A DNA stretch of 64,000 nucleotides from Actinomycetes bacterium (lineage in GTDB: Bacteria > Actinomycetota > Coriobacteriia > Coriobacteriales > Eggerthellaceae), in contig JAEWQO010000096.1 in the NCBI GenBank assembly GCA_023460315.1, positions 1-64,000 on the forward strand. Direction: 5' to 3'. Each line of letters begins with the position of its first letter. Position 1 is the stretch's first letter. Position numbers and translations under genes: made by a program. The notes beneath the pieces are model-generated. The model saw nothing but the letters and a program-made list of their open reading frames with translations, did not search any database and was not told where the DNA came from. Shown here in pieces: positions 60,565-64,000 of this stretch.

Positions 60565-61992
60565 ATGGCAGAAAAAACGTTTAAGCATCCCCCCTTCATC
60601 ATCATGCTTGGTCTTTTGATAGGAGGTTTTGTCGGGCTCTATGGAGAGTCTGCTTTAAACATTGCCCTGTCTCATTTCATGACGGACTTTTCGCTCGAAG
60701 CGACCACCGCCCAGTGGCTTACTACAGGATATCTGCTGGTTGTTGGCGTTGTGCTTCCCACTTCAAGCCTCCTTGTCAGATGGTTCACCACCCGACAACT
60801 CGCATTCTTTTCATTCATGTGCTTCTTGGTGGGCGCCTTGCTTTCTGGAACCGCTTCGACCTTCAGCATTCTGATGGCAGGACGCCTTATCCAAGGAATT
60901 GCGACCGGCATCCTCTTGCCGCTGCTATTCAGCACGGCCCTTGCCATATATCCTCAGGAAAAGCGCGGAGCAGCCATGGGCATGATCGGACTGGTGGTGA
61001 TGTTTGCCCCTGCCCTCGGACCCACACTCGCCGGTTTCATTCTGGAATACCTTTCTTGGAACTGGATATTCTTTCTGATGATTCCCGTTGTGCTGGCGGC
61101 CGCCGTGGTGTCATTTTTCTTCCTTGAAAACGTGCAGGACATCACACGTCCCCCGGTCGATGTCGCATCGATTGTCCTGTCAACCCTTGGATTTGGCCTG
61201 CTGGTGTTCGGAGTGAGCGAAGGGGGCGAACGAGGCTGGGGAAGCATTCCTGTGCTGGCAAGCCTCATTCTTGGCATCGCCTCGCTGGCAGTATTTTGCC
61301 GGCGCCAATTCTCCTTGGATGAGCCGTTCTTGGACGTTCAATGCTTTCGCAGCAAAGAGTTTTCCCGTGGAGCAGCGCTGGTGGCCCTCGACAACGCCAT
61401 CCTCATGGCAGCGGTGCTGGTGATTCCTTTGTTTCTTCAAAAGAGCCTCCTGATTCCCACCGTTCTTGCCGGATTGCTGATGCTGCCCGGAGGCATCGTG
61501 AACGGGTTGGTTTCAACCGTTGCCGGAAACCTCTTTGATAAACGAGGCGCACGCATGGTGGTTCGCACCGGATTTATCGCAAGCCTTGTTGCAGCTCTTC
61601 TTTTGATGCAGGTCTCCGTCGAAACAAGCCTCCTGCTGGTTGTGGTGGGGCACATCATCTTGATGGTGGGCGCGCCCCTTGCCATGTCCCCGTCTCAAAC
61701 CTATGCCCTCAACGCTCTTCCTTCCACGTTGAATTCGGATGGCACCACCATCCTCAGCACCCTCCAGCAAATTGCCGGCGCGCTGGGAACCGCCTTGGTG
61801 ACCAGCGCGATGTCGTGGGGAGAAAGCGCGTCTGTGCAGGCCGGGATAACGGCGGAAACCGCCAATATCGCAACCGGCTCGCAATACGGGTTCGCCCTGG
61901 TTGCCCTTATAGCCGCCTTGGGGCTCATCGCCTCGTTCGGCTTGAAGAAAAAAAGCGAGTGCCAAGGAGCTGACGTGAGCGCGGAAGCATAA
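60565..61992 (+). CDS. MFS drug exporter, DHA2 (EmrB/QacA-type) family
   Basis: A 475-residue proton-driven exporter with about 14 transmembrane segments. The family motif C region appears as G-L-V-V-M-F-A-P-A-L-G-P-T-L-A-G in the fifth segment; the N-terminus has N-I-A-L and Q-W-L-T-T-G-Y-L-L. No periplasmic EmrA-type adaptor gene is present, as expected without an outer membrane. Regulation by the upstream MarR protein is likely. The substrate is unknown. Confidence 0.88.
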   Translation: MAEKTFKHPPFIIMLGLLIGGFVGLYGESALNIALSHFMTDFSLEATTAQWLTTGYLLVVGVVLPTSSLLVRWFTTRQLAFFSFMCFLVGALLSGTASTFSILMAGRLIQGIATGILLPLLFSTALAIYPQEKRGAAMGMIGLVVMFAPALGPTLAGFILEYLSWNWIFFLMIPVVLAAAVVSFFFLENVQDITRPPVDVASIVLSTLGFGLLVFGVSEGGERGWGSIPVLASLILGIASLAVFCRRQFSLDEPFLDVQCFRSKEFSRGAALVALDNAILMAAVLVIPLFLQKSLLIPTVLAGLLMLPGGIVNGLVSTVAGNLFDKRGARMVVRTGFIASLVAALLLMQVSVETSLLLVVVGHIILMVGAPLAMSPSQTYALNALPSTLNSDGTTILSTLQQIAGALGTALVTSAMSWGESASVQAGITAETANIATGSQYGFALVALIAALGLIASFGLKKKSECQGADVSAEA

Positions 61993-62084
61993 CGACCGCC
62001 CACCGCCATCCTCGCAGGAGGTTTCCGCGAAGCGGACCCGATCCAAGAGCCGAACGGTCACGGGAAGAGAACTTGTCAAGCGAC

Positions 62085-62221
62085 TTTGATGGCAGAAACG
62101 GCCCCGGCAGGGAAGCTCGATCCAAACGGTGCGGGGCGAAACGGGGAAGTCAGGCGGCATGCAGGGGCTGGCATCGGAGTTCCCTCGGTGGCCAGCCCCT
62201 TGGGCCGTTTCTGCCGTCAAG
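62085..62221. repeat. Nested inverted repeat, MITE-like
   Basis: Outer arms of 20 bases (62085-62104 and 62202-62221) match with two mismatches, and an inner perfect 10-bp pair (62163-62172 and 62191-62200) lies inside the right half. Total length is about 137 bases. No target-site duplication or transposase was seen, so a miniature mobile element is only one possibility; a folded transcript end is another. Confidence 0.5.
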
Positions 62222-62304
62222 CCGTGCCTCGGCAGGCGCTGTGCTCGCCAGGCTCGCCTTCCTGGTCTCCCGATCGTGCCGCGTCCGATCCCCTCTCCTG
62301 AAGG

Positions 62305-62338
62305 AGCTGGACGGAAGGCTCTCGTTTTCCGTCCAGCT
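62305..62338 (-). terminator. Hairpin downstream of asparagine synthetase
   Basis: Perfect 12-bp arms (62305-62316 and 62327-62338) with a 10-base loop begin 37 bases after the asnB stop on the minus strand. No clear T-run follows, so it is a probable but not classical terminator. Confidence 0.45.
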
Positions 62339-62375
62339 ATCGAAGATCACTTCAAGAGGAACCTTTGAAGGTGCA

Positions 62376-64000
62376 TCACGCAACGTTTGTTTTCGGCGCC
62401 AGCTTTTCAGAAGATGCTCCAAAGAACACTTCATACCAGCACAAGAAACAGTAGATGTTCCAGATGCGCATCATCTTGAGTTTGGAGCGGCCTTCGGTGG
62501 TGGAGAAGTCGGCGCTGCGATGGTCATCGAGCATCTTGACCAGGTAATCCACGTTGAAGAACTCATGAGCCGCCTCTCCCGTGAACGCCTTCTTGATGCG
62601 ATCGTAGTAGAGGTCGGTCTGCAGCCACACCGTGAGCGGCGTGATGAAGGGCTGTTTGGGCATGTTCGCCACCCGCTTTTGGAAGCCAAGCTTGCTCGCC
62701 GCCACGCGCAACGCGTACTTGGAATGCTCGTCATCGACTCGGCAGGCGGTCGGCAGCTGCAGGGCAACGTCAAGCACTTTTTTGTCCAAGAACGGAACAC
62801 GCAGCTCAAGCGACTGAGCCATGGACATCTTGTCAGCCTTGAGGCAGATGTCGAAGGGCATGTAGCTAACCATGTCCACATACTGGGTCTGAGTGATCAC
62901 GTCGACTCCCTGCTTGGCCGCCTCGTCGAAGTGGGGCTTGCACCACTCCCATGGCCTGCAGGGACCTTCATAGCCCTTGAGGACGTCGGGAACCTCGTCC
63001 CACATGTAGTTCATCGAAGCGCGCTGATAGGACTTCTCCGGGCCGCCAGACCCACGCATGGCAAACCGCCGGCCATGGAACGGCGGAAGCAGCTCGGCCA
63101 CGAAACCGGCGGCTTCACGCAGGGGGCGCGGCACCTTGAAGTACTTCTCGAATTCGAACTGGTCGTGATAGATCCAGTAGCCCCCGAAAAGCTCGTCAGC
63201 CCCTTCGCCCGACTGCACGACCTTCACCTGCTGACGCGCAAGCTTCGACACGAAGAACAGGGGGATGGCGCTTGGCGCACCCAGCGGCTCATCCATATGG
63301 TATTGCTCGGTGGGCACGATATCCAGAAATTCCTCGGCAGTCACCTGCGTCTCGAAGTTCGGCAGCTGGGCCCATTCGGCGAATGCCCGCGAGTCGTCCA
63401 GCTCGTTCAGCTTGATGTCAAAATCGGGAATGGCATCGATTTCGGCCATCTTGTCCTCGCACCCGATGTCATAGCCCACCGAGAAGGTCTTGACCTCGTC
63501 GGCGTGCTGCCCCATGCAGTACGCCGCAAGCGAGGAGTCGATGCCTCCCGACAGGAAGCTTCCGATCTCCACGTCAGCAATCTCATGCGCCGCCACCGAC
63601 TCGTCAAACGCCGCGTTGACGATGTCGGCCCACTCGTCGAGGCTCTTCGATTCATCGATCCGGTAAGTGATGTGATAAAAGCATTCCGTCCGCACCTCAC
63701 CGTCTTCGAACACCATGAAATGGCCAGGCAGCAGCTTGTGGACGCCGGCGAACATCGTCTGGGAATCGTTCAGGTACTCGAAGCACAGGTACTGCGGCAG
63801 CATGTCCCGGTTCAATTCCTTGTGAAACGCCGGATGCGCGAGGAAGGCCTTGATCTCGCTGCCATAGATGAGACGCCCGCCGTCATGCTGATAGTAGAGC
63901 GGCTTGATGCCAAACAGATCGCGCGCGCACACGAGACGCTTCGCCTTGGCATCCCATATGGCGATGGCGAACATGCCGCGCAGCTTCTCAAACACGTCAG
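62376..64000 (-). CDS. asnB: Asparagine synthase (glutamine-hydrolysing), cut at the window edge
   Basis: Makes asparagine from aspartate, ATP and glutamine. About 540 residues are visible; the N-terminal glutaminase start, with the catalytic Cys2, lies beyond position 64000. Seen are the end of the glutaminase domain (A-R-D-L-F-G-I-K-P-L-Y-Y), the PP-loop F-L-S-G-G-I-D-S-S and G-E-G-A-D-E-L-F-G-G-Y. An in-frame GTG at 63995 is internal, not the start. Related amidotransferases that modify cell-wall or natural products have the same domains, but the conserved motifs fit AsnB. Confidence 0.9.
   Translation of the reverse strand, partial: DVFEKLRGMFAIAIWDAKAKRLVCARDLFGIKPLYYQHDGGRLIYGSEIKAFLAHPAFHKELNRDMLPQYLCFEYLNDSQTMFAGVHKLLPGHFMVFEDGEVRTECFYHITYRIDESKSLDEWADIVNAAFDESVAAHEIADVEIGSFLSGGIDSSLAAYCMGQHADEVKTFSVGYDIGCEDKMAEIDAIPDFDIKLNELDDSRAFAEWAQLPNFETQVTAEEFLDIVPTEQYHMDEPLGAPSAIPLFFVSKLARQQVKVVQSGEGADELFGGYWIYHDQFEFEKYFKVPRPLREAAGFVAELLPPFHGRRFAMRGSGGPEKSYQRASMNYMWDEVPDVLKGYEGPCRPWEWCKPHFDEAAKQGVDVITQTQYVDMVSYMPFDICLKADKMSMAQSLELRVPFLDKKVLDVALQLPTACRVDDEHSKYALRVAASKLGFQKRVANMPKQPFITPLTVWLQTDLYYDRIKKAFTGEAAHEFFNVDYLVKMLDDHRSADFSTTEGRSKLKMMRIWNIYCFLCWYEVFFGASSEKLAPKTNVA

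Larger units (their letters stand above)
61993..62375. other. Convergent intergenic region rich in inverted repeats
   Basis: Between the exporter (+) and asparagine synthetase (-). It holds a nested imperfect palindrome (62085-62221) and a separate hairpin (62305-62338), both listed below. No supported reading frame. Confidence 0.5.

Overview
The window is high-GC, gene-dense bacterial chromosome and looks like an actinobacterium of the class Coriobacteriia (Eggerthellaceae-like). The reasons are the division cluster (ftsQ-ftsZ without ftsA, followed by pgeF, yggS, sepF, proC, yggT and divIVA), a small GerE/LuxR-type regulator, and an anaerobe-style siroheme-dependent heme pathway. The placement is inferred from gene content and order; no 16S gene is present. 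No phage, insertion sequence or CRISPR array was seen. One AT-richer toxin-antitoxin pair is the clearest acquired piece.

Layout. 1-540: non-coding leader with hairpins. 541-2792 (+): CCA-adding enzyme and a CDGSH iron-sulfur protein. 3120-3727 (-): YafQ/DinJ-type toxin-antitoxin with palindromic operators. 3981-5081 (-): Tat-type NlpC/P60 hydrolase. 5399-5580 (+): tRNA-Gln(CTG) and tRNA-Glu(CTC). 5652-8587 (+): metallo-beta-lactamase-fold hydrolase and YtcJ-like amidohydrolase. 8770-13155 (-): TPP-riboswitch operon thiC-thiM-thiE-cysteine hydrolase-thiD; thiN follows at 13706-14335 (-). 14728-15074 (+): RNase P RNA. 15489-20321 (-): MerR regulator, AhbD/NirJ2-like radical SAM enzyme and a FecB-FecD-FecE-type ABC importer. 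20649-26697 (-): DUF167, divIVA, yggT, proC, sepF, yggS, pgeF, ftsZ. 26835-42134 (-): mraZ, rsmH, ftsL, ftsI, murE, murF, mraY, murD, ftsW, murG, murC, murB, ftsQ, with a phased MraZ operator at 42181-42240. 42991-45630 (-): xerD-like recombinase and pyrG. 46055-56612 (+): small LuxR-type regulator, then the heme operon hemX-sirC-hemA-hemC-cobA/hemD-ahbC-hemB-ahbAB-hemL and a tRNA-Glu gene 9 nt after hemL. 56836-61992: nadK (-), murJ, marR and a DHA2-type MFS exporter (+). 62376-64000 (-): asparagine synthetase, cut by the window edge.

How the genes work together. The heme operon encodes a nearly complete route from glutamyl-tRNA to late siroheme-derived heme intermediates: HemA and HemL make ALA, HemB/HemC/HemD make uroporphyrinogen III, the CobA domain and SirC lead to sirohydrochlorin/siroheme, a fused AhbA-AhbB decarboxylates it, and AhbC removes the acetate side chains. 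The expected last enzyme, AhbD, is probably the radical SAM protein 27 kb away, beside an iron/heme-type importer and under a MerR-type promoter. The most striking feature is that the operon ends in its own tRNA-Glu. This tRNA has the same CTC anticodon as the tRNA-Glu at 5504 but lacks the near-universal G53-C61 pair of the T arm. Glu-tRNA is the substrate of HemA, so this may be a tRNA dedicated to, or biased towards, tetrapyrrole synthesis.
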